From Indibacter alkaliphilus LW1 (GTDB lineage: Bacteria > Bacteroidota > Bacteroidia > Cytophagales > Cyclobacteriaceae), in the NCBI RefSeq assembly GCF_000295935.2, contig NZ_ALWO02000045.1, forward strand, positions 124,001-188,000: DNA of 64,000 nt, given 5' to 3'. The translations under genes were made by a program, and so were the position numbers. Position 1 is the first letter of the stretch. Every line of letters begins with the position of its first letter. Below, piece after piece: positions 15,986-25,407 of the stretch. The notes beneath the pieces were generated by a model, which was not told the origin of the DNA, ran no database searches, and worked only from the letters and a program-made list of their open reading frames with translations.

Positions 15986-18900
15986 TTAAACAGCCAACCT
16001 GTCATTTTCACTTTCATCCAGTTGTTTATATTTCCAAATGGCTAAGGCTGATATCACAATCAGGATCAAAACCAGCCAGTAAACCCAAATCGGTAAGGGT
16101 ACAGGATCACCTTTGGCGTATGAATGCAGGCCTGATAGATAATAATTCACACCGAAAGAAGTCATGATGATTGCCCCAAATGCCCACAAACTGGCTAGAT
16201 TGTAAATCATTCCATTTTTGAAGGAAGGGATCAACCTAAGGTGAAGAACCATGGCATAAACAATTACCGAAATCAATGCCCAAGTTTCTTTTGGGTCCCA
16301 AGCCCAGTATCTACCCCAGCTTTCATTGGCCCAGACCCCACCCAAAAAGGTTCCTATGGTCAATAAAAATAAACCTATGGTAATAGACATCTCATTGACC
16401 ATCTGTAATTCTCTTAGGCTATTCCACCATGATTTTTTTGGACTTTTTGGTTTAAATATGACCAAAAGTAGACTCAAAAGCGCAATGACAGCGGCCAATG
16501 CTAATGGTGCATATCCGCTGACAATGACAGCCACATGAATTTTTAGCCAATAGGAATGTAAGACAGGCATCAAGTTGGTGATCTCAGGATTCAGCCAATC
16601 CAAAAAGCCTACAAACAATAGCGTTCCTGAGAAAATCAGCCCTAATGGAATGGTAAACTTGGATTTATTCCCGAACGCCAATCCTATCAGCAATACCCCC
16701 CAGGCGACAAAAACAAGCATTTCGAATCCATCGCTCCAAGGCGGATGTTTCGCGATATACCAACGCAAGGCCAAATGAAATGTAAATGTGGCAAAACCTA
16801 TCCAAGCTAAGATTATTCCTGCTTTCCATGCAGCATCCAATATTTTGGGTCTTTTAAAAAGCATGTAGATGGCCAGAATGAGCATGATGAATCCCAAAAG
16901 CCAGAATGGACCAAACAACTTTGTACCCAGATTCAGCCTATTGTATAAAAGTTCAGCTTTGACTTCTGTATCAGTGGGATAAACTTCAGAACCTGCCTTT
17001 TCTTGATACAAAGCAATGTAGTTCAATGTTTCTTCTGCACCTGACCAATCTCCCGTCTCCAGAGATTCTTGGATAGAGGATAAGTATAAGGGCGTGATGT
17101 TTTTAACAAATATTCCATCGTCTTCTTCAAAACCCTGCATATACTGCTGACCGGTATACCAGGTATTGTTCCTATCAAGCCGATTTGGGAAGAGCCTTAG
17201 AAAATCACCGGTAAGCAAGCCGTAAAATATATTGAAGCGCTCATCTGTTTTGAGGAGTTCATTGTGGCCTTCGTTTCTTTCAGATGGCTTGAGTTTATTG
17301 GCATGCTCCACCAAATCCTGAATCAGGTATTTACCCTCCTCATCTAAAAAGTCTCGAAAGGCTAATTTTTCAGTAGGTTCTACTTCCAAATTCTGGAATA
17401 ATTCAAGCGACTTTGCTTTATCTACCTTGATCATGGGCAGCTCGCTGAAACTTGATGGGTTCATCTGAACGGCCAGAAGGAATTGTTCAGGACTGAGGCG
17501 GATTTCTCTTTGGTCCGCTGGAAGGGATACATAACTTTTGCCTGTCAGTTTTCTGACAATTTCATTGGCCAGTGTATTCAATGGCTTCATCCTACCATCA
17601 AGGTCCTGCACGATCAGCTTTCCATAATTCTCAGCATGTTCAATAGGAACCACCGTCTCTTGGCTTTGATCAATCTGCTTATGAGGTCTATTCATGCCCC
17701 AAATGACCAACAACAGTAGAACAAAAGCAGATGCATAGCTGATTTTTTCAGTACTTGCTTTAAGTGAATTGGAAACTACTTTTTCTCTTTGGATTTTATT
17801 CAGTTTGAAATTCAATATCCTGAACCGGCTACCTTTTGTAAAGAGTGTAAGTAGCATGCCAATTGTCAACAGGGTATACCCCAAATAGGTAATGTACGTT
17901 CCTGGCCGGTCTTGATTCACAGCGAGGACTGTACCACGCTCGTCATTGTCATAAGATGATTGGTAAAACCTAAAGCCTTTGTGATCCAGTACATTATTCA
18001 TGAATATTCTGTAGGGAAATTCATTTCCGGCTTCCATGACCATCACTTCACTGGCGTAGGATGAAGGGCTTTGGCTTCCTGGGTATCTTTCCAGTTCAAA
18101 AGCATTGAGATAAAGCGTAAAAGGAATCGCAATTGGTTTGGGACCAAAAGTCATAGAATAATTCTTTCCCTCATATTGAAAAGAAGTCCAGGCAGGACGA
18201 AAGCTGACCATTTTGACATAAGCTTCCGAAATGGTTTGCTTGTTCTGATCCATGATGCGGTATTTGATCACATCCGGTAGGTTTTTGGCTTGGTTTTCGT
18301 CCGGTTCAGCAACATAAGCAAGACTGACATTTTCCTGAATATCTCTGACCAAAAAGGCCCCTTCGCCCCACTGATAAAGTGTCATCAACTGAAGCGTTTT
18401 TACATCACCGGCACTAAGGCTGCTCATTTGCTGAGTTTGCATGGACATGACCTGGAGGTCTTCGTCTGAACCGATCACCCAATTATCACCTTCTTTGTAG
18501 ATTCTGATAGGATGGTCCGGGTCGTTAAGCGTTGTGAGGCTGAGACTCCCCAAGCGGATATATTTTCCCTGTTCTATGAGAAAATCCTCTCTTCCACCCC
18601 CCATAGCGACAGCGATGCTGAGAAATGTTTCTTTTCCAGGTAAAAAATCTTCCTTGGCACCTTTGATATAATCTTCAAATTCAACCAAAAATCTTTTCCC
18701 GTCAATCTTAGCCTGAATAGTCTTAGGACTGAAATTTTTCGGTAAAAGCTGAAGTGCTTTTTCGTATTGGGCTGAATGCTCACTTCCAGTCTGTTTGAGT
18801 TGGAAATAATGAGCAGTGGTAAAAAAGGTGTTCTCCTCATTTCCTTGACGGATATGCATTATACCCTCTTCACTGAGGTATCGGGTGACTCCAGCACCAA

Positions 18901-19165
18901 TGATGATCATGACAAAAGCTATGTGAAAAAGCCCTATTGGCCATCTGTTCTTGTGGAATAATTTATATTGGCCAATGTGCGCAATAAAATTTACTGCCAT
19001 CCATACCATGATTACTTCAAACCACCAAGCCTCGTATACCAAGCCTCTTGCTACTGCAGTTCCATGATCATTTTCAATAAAAGTAGCCACCCCCATAGCC
19101 GTGGCAAAGGCCAGCAATAAGGCTAGGGTGATTTTGGTTGAGAAAAGGTGTTTTAAAATATTCAT
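15986..19165 (-). CDS. ccsA: Fused cytochrome c maturation protein CcsB-CcsA (ResB-ResC)
   Basis: A 1059-residue inner-membrane system II haem lyase that carries haem to the periplasm and attaches it to CxxCH motifs. The N-terminal ResB/CcsB part has helices near 10-30, 45-62 and 75-95, then a large periplasmic domain (about 100-425) and a further helix near 435. The C-terminal CcsA part (from about 740) has the WWD haem-binding motif WGRYWAWDPKETWAL and flanking histidines (HSYWLKIHV, MVLHLRL, GLHSYA). Start set at ATG 19165, two bases after the porin stop; an in-frame TTG at 19171 is less likely. Its position directly behind nrfHA indicates dedication to the nine haem sites of NrfH and NrfA. 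Confidence 0.92.
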   Translation of the reverse strand: MNILKHLFSTKITLALLLAFATAMGVATFIENDHGTAVARGLVYEAWWFEVIMVWMAVNFIAHIGQYKLFHKNRWPIGLFHIAFVMIIIGAGVTRYLSEEGIMHIRQGNEENTFFTTAHYFQLKQTGSEHSAQYEKALQLLPKNFSPKTIQAKIDGKRFLVEFEDYIKGAKEDFLPGKETFLSIAVAMGGGREDFLIEQGKYIRLGSLSLTTLNDPDHPIRIYKEGDNWVIGSDEDLQVMSMQTQQMSSLSAGDVKTLQLMTLYQWGEGAFLVRDIQENVSLAYVAEPDENQAKNLPDVIKYRIMDQNKQTISEAYVKMVSFRPAWTSFQYEGKNYSMTFGPKPIAIPFTLYLNAFELERYPGSQSPSSYASEVMVMEAGNEFPYRIFMNNVLDHKGFRFYQSSYDNDERGTVLAVNQDRPGTYITYLGYTLLTIGMLLTLFTKGSRFRILNFKLNKIQREKVVSNSLKASTEKISYASAFVLLLLVIWGMNRPHKQIDQSQETVVPIEHAENYGKLIVQDLDGRMKPLNTLANEIVRKLTGKSYVSLPADQREIRLSPEQFLLAVQMNPSSFSELPMIKVDKAKSLELFQNLEVEPTEKLAFRDFLDEEGKYLIQDLVEHANKLKPSERNEGHNELLKTDERFNIFYGLLTGDFLRLFPNRLDRNNTWYTGQQYMQGFEEDDGIFVKNITPLYLSSIQESLETGDWSGAEETLNYIALYQEKAGSEVYPTDTEVKAELLYNRLNLGTKLFGPFWLLGFIMLILAIYMLFKRPKILDAAWKAGIILAWIGFATFTFHLALRWYIAKHPPWSDGFEMLVFVAWGVLLIGLAFGNKSKFTIPLGLIFSGTLLFVGFLDWLNPEITNLMPVLHSYWLKIHVAVIVSGYAPLALAAVIALLSLLLVIFKPKSPKKSWWNSLRELQMVNEMSITIGLFLLTIGTFLGGVWANESWGRYWAWDPKETWALISVIVYAMVLHLRLIPSFKNGMIYNLASLWAFGAIIMTSFGVNYYLSGLHSYAKGDPVPLPIWVYWLVLILIVISALAIWKYKQLDESENDRLAV

Positions 19166-19167
19166 AA

Positions 19168-20499
19168 TCAAAGGAGTATTCCGATAAATTTATTTTTCAT
19201 AGTTGGTCTGAAAATCAACATCATATAAGCCCAGTTTTGAGTGTTTTTGGGGTTTCCGACGCCCTGGATGGCCTGGAAAACATCGGTTGCAAAAAACTGA
19301 CTGTAACCTCCCTGTATGGAAAATGCATCATTGACTATCCAGCCTAAGCTCAAGTCCAATTCTGAACCAAAATATCGGCCTTCAGGTGGGGGAGGGGAGA
19401 AATCATTTCTTAAGAAAAATAATTCTACATCTGAGTAAAACAAATGGTAATCAGCCTGTAGGAAGAAATTCTTGTTGAAAGCATAGCGTGACTTGACAAA
19501 ATAATCCTGCAACCCGACGGTGTTTTCATGAGTTCCTCCCACATAAAAGAGGTCCATGTACCCGTTGAATAGATGATTTGTACCATATAGAGGACTATAT
19601 GCCTCATTTTCCAAAGTCCCTGAATTATCTCCGCTGATATGCTCCAAACCGGCAGACAGCGTCCAAATTCGCCCTTCTTCTTTGTTGATTGGGAATGTAT
19701 GATTATAGGCCACACTGAAATTGTAAGCATTGATACTTCTTCCGGAGAGACCTTCTCCAAATTGGTGATAATAAAATGTGGAGATTTGGGAATTGCCGGA
19801 ATTGTAACGCAAAGTGGGGACGCCTAGGGTGCTTCTGTATCTAACTCCCTTGTCAATGATTGCTCCTGTTTGTTGATCTGTAGTCTGCCATTCCCTTCCA
19901 TCATTCCAAAATAGCGCTGAAAAGGAAATTTTACCCCATTTATTTTCATAGCGGGCCATTTGGGCTATTTTATATTGATTGGGTGTAAAGAATGGCTGAT
20001 CAGTCAGAGCGAGTGTAGTTTGATTAAAGCCTCCACCAAAATGAAATTTCATGTTCTCTTTTTCATGTTGGAAAAGGAGAAAGTCATGAGCTCTGGCTTG
20101 AAGGGCCCAATCAAGGTTGCCCAGAAACCTGAAATTGTCGTAATTCAGTTCCTGTCTCCCGACTTTCACCTTCCAGGTATCTGAGAAGTTGGCAGTAGCC
20201 CATGCTTCGTGTACGGAAAGAAAGTTATCTGTGGCTTTGATTTGGGGAGTGCTTCCCCAAACCCTGATATCCTGAACAGACATGTAGAAACTGATGTGCT
20301 CTGTATCATACCTGGCTTGGATCCTGGCCCTATGTGCCAAAAAAGCAAAAGGATCTTCAGAACGGTCAATCATCCTGCTGAATCCATTTCTGTATTCTGT
20401 GCGCATGATGTATTGTCCGTCAATACTGAATTGGGCGTATGCATCCATGAGGGGCATCCCCACAAGGAACATCCCGATCAAAAGTTTCAGCTTTTTCAT
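19168..20499 (-). CDS. Outer-membrane porin, alginate-export (alginate_exp) type
   Basis: A 443-residue protein with signal peptide (MKKLKLLIGMFLVGMPLMDAYAQ) and alternating amphipathic strands throughout, as in outer-membrane barrels. FAFLAHRARIQARYDTEHISFYMSVQDIRVWG and KVGRQELNYDNFRFLGNLDW are typical of the alginate_exp porin family, which includes many channels with no link to alginate. It lies 12 bases after nrfA and 2 bases before ccsBA, so it belongs to the nitrite reductase operon and may admit nitrite or release ammonium; that role is inference from context. Confidence 0.85.
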   Translation of the reverse strand: MKKLKLLIGMFLVGMPLMDAYAQFSIDGQYIMRTEYRNGFSRMIDRSEDPFAFLAHRARIQARYDTEHISFYMSVQDIRVWGSTPQIKATDNFLSVHEAWATANFSDTWKVKVGRQELNYDNFRFLGNLDWALQARAHDFLLFQHEKENMKFHFGGGFNQTTLALTDQPFFTPNQYKIAQMARYENKWGKISFSALFWNDGREWQTTDQQTGAIIDKGVRYRSTLGVPTLRYNSGNSQISTFYYHQFGEGLSGRSINAYNFSVAYNHTFPINKEEGRIWTLSAGLEHISGDNSGTLENEAYSPLYGTNHLFNGYMDLFYVGGTHENTVGLQDYFVKSRYAFNKNFFLQADYHLFYSDVELFFLRNDFSPPPPEGRYFGSELDLSLGWIVNDAFSIQGGYSQFFATDVFQAIQGVGNPKNTQNWAYMMLIFRPTMKNKFIGILL

Positions 20500-20510
20500 G
20501 ATCTTAAGGA

Positions 20511-22004
20511 TTATCTGCTGCTGACCGTTTTTACTTCTTTCTTAGCTTCCCTGGCTTTACCTTCCTTGAGCCATTGTGGAACTACCTGCTCAAGAAATGT
20601 TTCTTTGGCTGCTTTTTCTTTTGGGATGTCTAATCCAATGTAGGCCTGCAATTTGTCTTTGTCATTGAAATCCGGCATTTCAACAGGCTTATTATGTCCC
20701 AAGTCTGCTAACACCCTCGTTAATTTGATTCTGGTATCTTGGATTATTCCTGTTGCTGAGGTAATGATCCTGCTGGACTCTAAAGGTGCATGGAATGCTC
20801 CCCCATGTGATGCCACTACAAAGTCCCATCTCCATTGGGCGTGCCTGATACCTTCCAGAATTTCTTTCATTTGGGCATCAGATGCACCAAGCTCCCAGGC
20901 CTTTCCGGCTTCTATGTGGGCCATGGCAATCATTTTTTGAAGTTTGGAAGATCCTTCTTTTACTTTGCGCTGTCTTTCATAAACATCAGTCAGAAGGTCT
21001 TCTTGTTTTTCCCTATGACATACAAAACATGAGTTTTCAACATTGCTTAAAGGAGATCCTATATGATGGTCTGTGAACTTTTGACCACCTTCATTTTTAT
21101 AAGGCATATGGCAATCGGCACATGAAACACCTCTTTTGGCATGGACGCTCATTTCATACAATTCATAATCAGGGTGCTGGGCTTTCAACATTTTGGTTTT
21201 GCTGATAGGATGGGTCCAGTCAGCAAAATCAATGTCATCGAAATAGTTTTCAATTGCTTCCACGCTCATACCATCTTTCCAGGGAAAAGTAAGGTAGGCT
21301 GCATCTTCTTTACCTAGCTTGGTTTTGTCAAAATAATACTCCACATGACACTGGGCGCAGACCAATGACCTCATTTGTTGATGTGAAGCCTGGTTGATGT
21401 CCTTGCCCATAGCTTCAAAAGCTTCGACCAATGCAGGTCGCGTAATGGTAAGGTTCATGGTTTTTGGGTTGTGGCAATCTGCACAGCCTATTGGATTGAT
21501 CACTTCGGTAGCAAGGTGGGAAAGTTTGTGACTGTAATATTCAGTGACTCCCATTTCACTCATCAGTCTGGGTACATCTGTACTTTTACAAGTCCAACAA
21601 GTGGAAGGCTGAGGACCGTCTCCTGGTTCGGTCGGAGACCCAATTCTAAGTGTATTGTGTACATCTGTCACTGCCCATGCATGTCCACGGGGGTGATTGT
21701 AATCTTTACTAAAAGCATAACCTGCCCAAAGGATGACCAACTCTGGCTGATCTTCCAGGACATCTTTAAAGCCACTTGTATTGTACATACTTTGGAAAGT
21801 AGTATCCTTTGTTTTCATATAGGACTGGTATTGACGGGGGTAATTCAGCCCCCAGACAGAATCTCTGGGCTCAATACCTTCTAATATTACCTTTGGCTGG
21901 TATGCAAACCTTGCTTCAGTCTTTCTGTCCATGATGGTATAGGCCAACATGGCCAATAGAAAAACAATGACTGCTGTCAATCCGAAAAGAATCCAATTTT
22001 TCAT
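20511..22004 (-). CDS. nrfA: Ammonia-forming cytochrome c nitrite reductase, catalytic subunit
   Basis: A 497-residue periplasmic pentahaem enzyme that reduces nitrite to ammonium with six electrons. An N-terminal signal/anchor (about 5-22) precedes five haem sites: CWTCK, the special lysine-ligated active-site haem of NrfA, then CADCH, CAQCH, CADCH and CFVCH. Active-site features such as the HMPYKNEGG-type loop after the fourth haem and TDHHIGSP before the fifth fit NrfA. The length is normal. NrfH is 26 bases upstream and the porin 11 bases downstream. Electrons come from the quinol pool through NrfH. The organism can therefore do respiratory nitrite ammonification; a nitrate reductase is not in the window. 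Confidence 0.97.
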   Translation of the reverse strand: MKNWILFGLTAVIVFLLAMLAYTIMDRKTEARFAYQPKVILEGIEPRDSVWGLNYPRQYQSYMKTKDTTFQSMYNTSGFKDVLEDQPELVILWAGYAFSKDYNHPRGHAWAVTDVHNTLRIGSPTEPGDGPQPSTCWTCKSTDVPRLMSEMGVTEYYSHKLSHLATEVINPIGCADCHNPKTMNLTITRPALVEAFEAMGKDINQASHQQMRSLVCAQCHVEYYFDKTKLGKEDAAYLTFPWKDGMSVEAIENYFDDIDFADWTHPISKTKMLKAQHPDYELYEMSVHAKRGVSCADCHMPYKNEGGQKFTDHHIGSPLSNVENSCFVCHREKQEDLLTDVYERQRKVKEGSSKLQKMIAMAHIEAGKAWELGASDAQMKEILEGIRHAQWRWDFVVASHGGAFHAPLESSRIITSATGIIQDTRIKLTRVLADLGHNKPVEMPDFNDKDKLQAYIGLDIPKEKAAKETFLEQVVPQWLKEGKAREAKKEVKTVSSR

Positions 22005-22030
22005 GTTGCTGTGGTTTTATAGAAGATGTG

Positions 22031-22660
22031 TTATTTTTTTGATTGCATTGACTCTTTGAGCCACTTAGGAATGATTTCCAGGTCAGGTGGCGCATGTGCC
22101 CGTATCGGTTCTATTTGATGGCCAACGGATGCCAGTGACCGGATTTTGCCATGTGGAACTTCCCTATGGCATTCCCAGCAAATTCTGTCTGTACGATGAG
22201 GATGATGGTTTTCCACTACATCCAATAGTTTGGCATCGGTGACCTGATTTTCATGGCAACGGATACAATTATTCTGAATCACATTGATGGATGGCTCCAA
22301 AGCTCGGATAACCTGGGGCTCAGCCCTCAAGGTAAAGATGGTAGAGTGGTACAACCCATCCTTGGCTTTGAAAAAGTATTTGTTGGCGATGTTATCATGA
22401 GGGACGTGACAATCATTGCAATGAGCTACCTCCCTATGTGAACTTCTGGTCCAAGTAATGTATTGTGGGGTCATGATGTGGCAGTTGACACATGCCTGAG
22501 GATCATCCGATATGTAGGAGGTGGCATTGCTCAAACGTACCATATAAATACCCAGCCCAAATATGGCTCCGATTAAAACTGTGGCTGCTGGGCGCCACTT
22601 CTTCGGAGGAATAAGACTGAGTTTAAAAAGCTTTTTCTTCAAGTTGTGGGTTTGGCTCAT
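22031..22660 (-). CDS. nrfH: Cytochrome c nitrite reductase, quinol-oxidising subunit
   Basis: A 209-residue NapC/NirT-family tetrahaem protein with one N-terminal membrane helix (VLIGAIFGLGIYMVRL). Haem motifs: CVNCHIM (the NrfH first haem with a nearby methionine), CNDCH, CIRCH and CWECH. It oxidises menaquinol and passes electrons to NrfA. The start is placed at ATG 22660 (MSQTHN); a longer frame begins with TTG at 22687 and would overlap the predicted promoter. First gene of nrfH-nrfA-porin-ccsBA. A symmetric site ATGAC-N4-GTCAT upstream suggests control by a Crp/Fnr-family regulator such as an HcpR/NnrR-type protein. Confidence 0.95.
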   Translation of the reverse strand: MSQTHNLKKKLFKLSLIPPKKWRPAATVLIGAIFGLGIYMVRLSNATSYISDDPQACVNCHIMTPQYITWTRSSHREVAHCNDCHVPHDNIANKYFFKAKDGLYHSTIFTLRAEPQVIRALEPSINVIQNNCIRCHENQVTDAKLLDVVENHHPHRTDRICWECHREVPHGKIRSLASVGHQIEPIRAHAPPDLEIIPKWLKESMQSKK

Positions 22661-22684
22661 ATCATTTTCAATCCTTAAACGAAA

Positions 22685-22728
22685 CAATACTATAGTTTAA
22701 AAATAACACAAACTATGACCAATGTCAT
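22685..22728 (-). promoter_or_regulatory. Predicted nrfH promoter with Crp/Fnr-type operator
   Basis: On the minus strand ATGACattgGTCAT (plus 22715-22728) is a perfect 5-4-5 inverted repeat, the geometry of Fnr/NnrR/HcpR sites. Downstream lies TTTG and, 16 bases later, TAGTATTG (plus 22685-22692), one mismatch from the Bacteroidota -7 element TAnnTTTG. If that element is used, transcription starts near 22680 and the operator is centred near -41, the class II activator position. This also favours the nrfH start at 22660. The 324 bases between the nrfH and gluconate dehydrogenase starts hold no other clear element. Confidence 0.5.
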
Positions 22729-22984
22729 GTAAAATGTATTATTTTTTAGAATAGATGAATTATTTCTTTTTACAGAGGTAAATAGATTGACTATTTGTCT
22801 TTATTGTATAATTCCGAAATTTTATAAGGATAAAGTTTTTATAGTATTTTGGAGAATATCTTAGAAATATACAAAAATTAATAATGAGAGGCTTAGTTCG
22901 GATGATTGAAGACGTTTAGCCAATTTTATTGCCGACCATCCAATTTAGCATAGTTATTTCTCCCAAATCTTCTTTGATTTTAGC

Positions 22985-23524
22985 ATGGATAGAAGAACTG
23001 CAATAAAATCTTTGGCAATAACCGTTTGGGGAATGATGGTGTTGCCTGGCTGTGGTCCGGAGGAAGATCAGGAAGTTGGTCATTTGTATAAAAATCTTGC
23101 ATTGGACAATTCCCAAAAGCAAACTTTAAAAAGTCTGGTAGATACCTTATTACCTGAAACTGATACCAAAGGTGGTTTGGAACTTGGTGTCGACAGGTTT
23201 TTGGATAAGTTACTGGCCAATTGTTACGATGTAGAAACACAGGAGTCTTTCATCAAAGGACTGGACAGTTTAGAACACAGCGCCAAATCATCTTTTGAGC
23301 TGTCATTTTTTGAAGCCGATAGAAATAGCCGTGAGAAAGTTCTACTTAAAATGAATGATGAAGAAAAAATTGAAGAGAAGGCCTTTTTTGATCTCTCCAA
23401 AGAGCTTGCAGTATTAGCTTACACCAGTTCGGAATATTTTCTGACCAATTTCACCAATTACGAAATGATCCCTGGAGGATATGACGGCTGTGTACCTGTA
23501 CCCGAAGAACCTTTTAAAATATAA
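22985..23524 (+). CDS. Gluconate 2-dehydrogenase subunit 3 family protein (Tat-type lipoprotein)
   Basis: A 179-residue accessory subunit. The N-terminus DRRTAIKSLAI carries twin arginines in a Tat-like context and is followed by a hydrophobic stretch and the lipobox-like LPGCG, so a Tat-exported lipoprotein is likely. The body LKSLVDTLLPETDTKGGLELGVDRFLDKLL is the hallmark of gluconate dehydrogenase subunit 3. Such subunits escort the FAD subunit across the membrane. It is followed after 3 bases by the GMC oxidoreductase, its expected partner. Confidence 0.9.
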   Translation: MDRRTAIKSLAITVWGMMVLPGCGPEEDQEVGHLYKNLALDNSQKQTLKSLVDTLLPETDTKGGLELGVDRFLDKLLANCYDVETQESFIKGLDSLEHSAKSSFELSFFEADRNSREKVLLKMNDEEKIEEKAFFDLSKELAVLAYTSSEYFLTNFTNYEMIPGGYDGCVPVPEEPFKI

Positions 23525-23527
23525 ACC

Positions 23528-25237
23528 ATGCCTCATCTCAATATAAAAGCAAAAGAAGAAATGACTTATGATGCCATAGTGATTGGCTCTGGTATCAGTG
23601 GGGGCTGGGCTGCCAAGGAGCTCTGCGAAAATGGCCTAAAGACCCTTGTGCTGGAAAGAGGCCGGGACGTTAAGCACATCAAAGATTATCCGACAGCAAG
23701 TAAACATCCGTGGGAGTTTGAGTTTGGAGGGAAGTTGCCTTTGGAAAAACAACAGGAGTTTGGTAGGAGAGGAGCTAGGGTTCATGAGTCCACAGCTCAC
23801 TTTTGGATGAAAGAAGGGGAACAGGAGACTGTTCAGGAAAAACCCTTTCAATGGACAAGAGGCTACCAAGTAGGAGGTAAGTCTCTGCTTTGGGCGAGAC
23901 AGACCCAACGATGGTCCGATTTGGATTTTGAAGGTCCCGCAAGAGACGGTTATGCAGTCGATTGGCCGGTGCGTTATAAGGATATGGCACCCTGGTACAG
24001 TCATGTAGAAAAGTTTTCCGGAATTGCTGGCAATAAGGATGGCTTAGCTCAACTGCCGGATGGGGAATTCCTTAAACCATTTGATTTAAGCTGTGTGGAA
24101 AGGCATTTCCAGAAGGTAATTGCACAAAATTACGAAAACAGGCACCTCATCCATGGAAGATGCGCTCATGTTACTGAGCCACAGGATATCCATACTCAAC
24201 AAGGAAGAGCAAAGTGTCAGCATAGAAATCTTTGCAACAGAGGTTGTCCTTTTGGAGGGTATTTTTCGGCCAATGCATCTACCTTGCCCTGGGCTGAAAG
24301 AACAGGCAACATGACACTCAGACCACATTCAGTAGTTCATTCTATTATTTATGATGAAGCAAAAGGTAAAGCTACGGGGGTGAGAATCATAGATGCCAAT
24401 GACATGCAGTTTTACGAATATTATGCAGATGTAATTTTTGTCAATGCTTCAGCATTGAACTCAAACCTAATTCTCCTCAATTCTATATCAGACCGATTTC
24501 CAAACGGTTTAGGAAATGACAATGGCCTTTTGGGAAAATATATTTCCTGGCACAATTACAGGGGGCAGATTTCGGGCAGGAGTGAGGATTTTCAGGATAC
24601 CATGAGTACCGGAAAAAACCCTTCTCACTCCTATATTCCAAGGTTCAGAAATCTCTACAAACAAGAAACTGATTTTCTCAGAGGCTATGCAGTTGGTTTT
24701 GGTTCATCCTCCAGGGCAGTGCAATTTTCAAGAGAGGGTGTTGGTGCGGAGTTGAAGGCAAATCTCTTTGACAGAAAGCTTGGGCCTTGGTGGGTATCAG
24801 GCTGGATGCAGGGAGAGGTGATTCCAATAGAGCAAAATCATGTACGCTTACATGAAAGCCTCAAAGACAAATATGGCATTCCACAGCTGGTTCTTTCCTG
24901 TGATTGGACGGAGAATGATGATAAAATGGTAGCAGATTACATGGAACAGATGACTGAAATGTTTGAGAAAGCCGGATTTACCCAAATCAATGCCCGGGAT
25001 TCCGGTGCAGCTCCTGGATCAGATATCCATGAAATGGGAGGGGTAAGAATGGGCCATGACCCCAAAACCTCTTTACTGAACAAATGGAATCAATTGCATC
25101 ATTGTAAAAATGTATTTGTAACTGATGGGGCATGCATGACTTCCACTGCTACCCAAAACCCATCTTTGACCTATATGGCCTTCACAGCCCGGGCAGCCAA
25201 TTATGCTGTGGAAGAATTGAAAAAAGGCAATCTTTGA
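23528..25237 (+). CDS. GMC family FAD-dependent oxidoreductase (gluconate dehydrogenase-like)
   Basis: A 569-residue flavoprotein. The FAD-binding Rossmann motif IGSGISGGWAAKELCENG with LVLERG is at 18-45, GGKSLLWARQTQRW at about 116-130, and the C-terminal GMC signature HEMGGVRMG with TDGACMTSTATQNPSLTYMAFTAR near the end contains the catalytic His/Asn region. A cysteine-rich insert (CQHRNLCNRGCPFGG, about 230-245) is present. It has no signal peptide and would be exported together with the Tat-signalled subunit 3 encoded just before. Oxidation of a sugar or sugar acid in the periplasm is expected; the substrate is not readable. No cytochrome subunit is adjacent. Confidence 0.9.
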   Translation: MPHLNIKAKEEMTYDAIVIGSGISGGWAAKELCENGLKTLVLERGRDVKHIKDYPTASKHPWEFEFGGKLPLEKQQEFGRRGARVHESTAHFWMKEGEQETVQEKPFQWTRGYQVGGKSLLWARQTQRWSDLDFEGPARDGYAVDWPVRYKDMAPWYSHVEKFSGIAGNKDGLAQLPDGEFLKPFDLSCVERHFQKVIAQNYENRHLIHGRCAHVTEPQDIHTQQGRAKCQHRNLCNRGCPFGGYFSANASTLPWAERTGNMTLRPHSVVHSIIYDEAKGKATGVRIIDANDMQFYEYYADVIFVNASALNSNLILLNSISDRFPNGLGNDNGLLGKYISWHNYRGQISGRSEDFQDTMSTGKNPSHSYIPRFRNLYKQETDFLRGYAVGFGSSSRAVQFSREGVGAELKANLFDRKLGPWWVSGWMQGEVIPIEQNHVRLHESLKDKYGIPQLVLSCDWTENDDKMVADYMEQMTEMFEKAGFTQINARDSGAAPGSDIHEMGGVRMGHDPKTSLLNKWNQLHHCKNVFVTDGACMTSTATQNPSLTYMAFTARAANYAVEELKKGNL

Positions 25238-25407
25238 TCCATTGTAGTGGCAAAGAATCAAAGGTGCTTGTAATGAGGGCTTTTATTGGCTATCTTTTTA
25301 GATTGCTTGATTGATCTATATTTATCAAATAAATGGTTAAGATATAATCTATCAGCCTTTTGAACCAAGTCAGTTTTAAATCAATGCTTTGAAATAAACG
25401 CCTTTAC

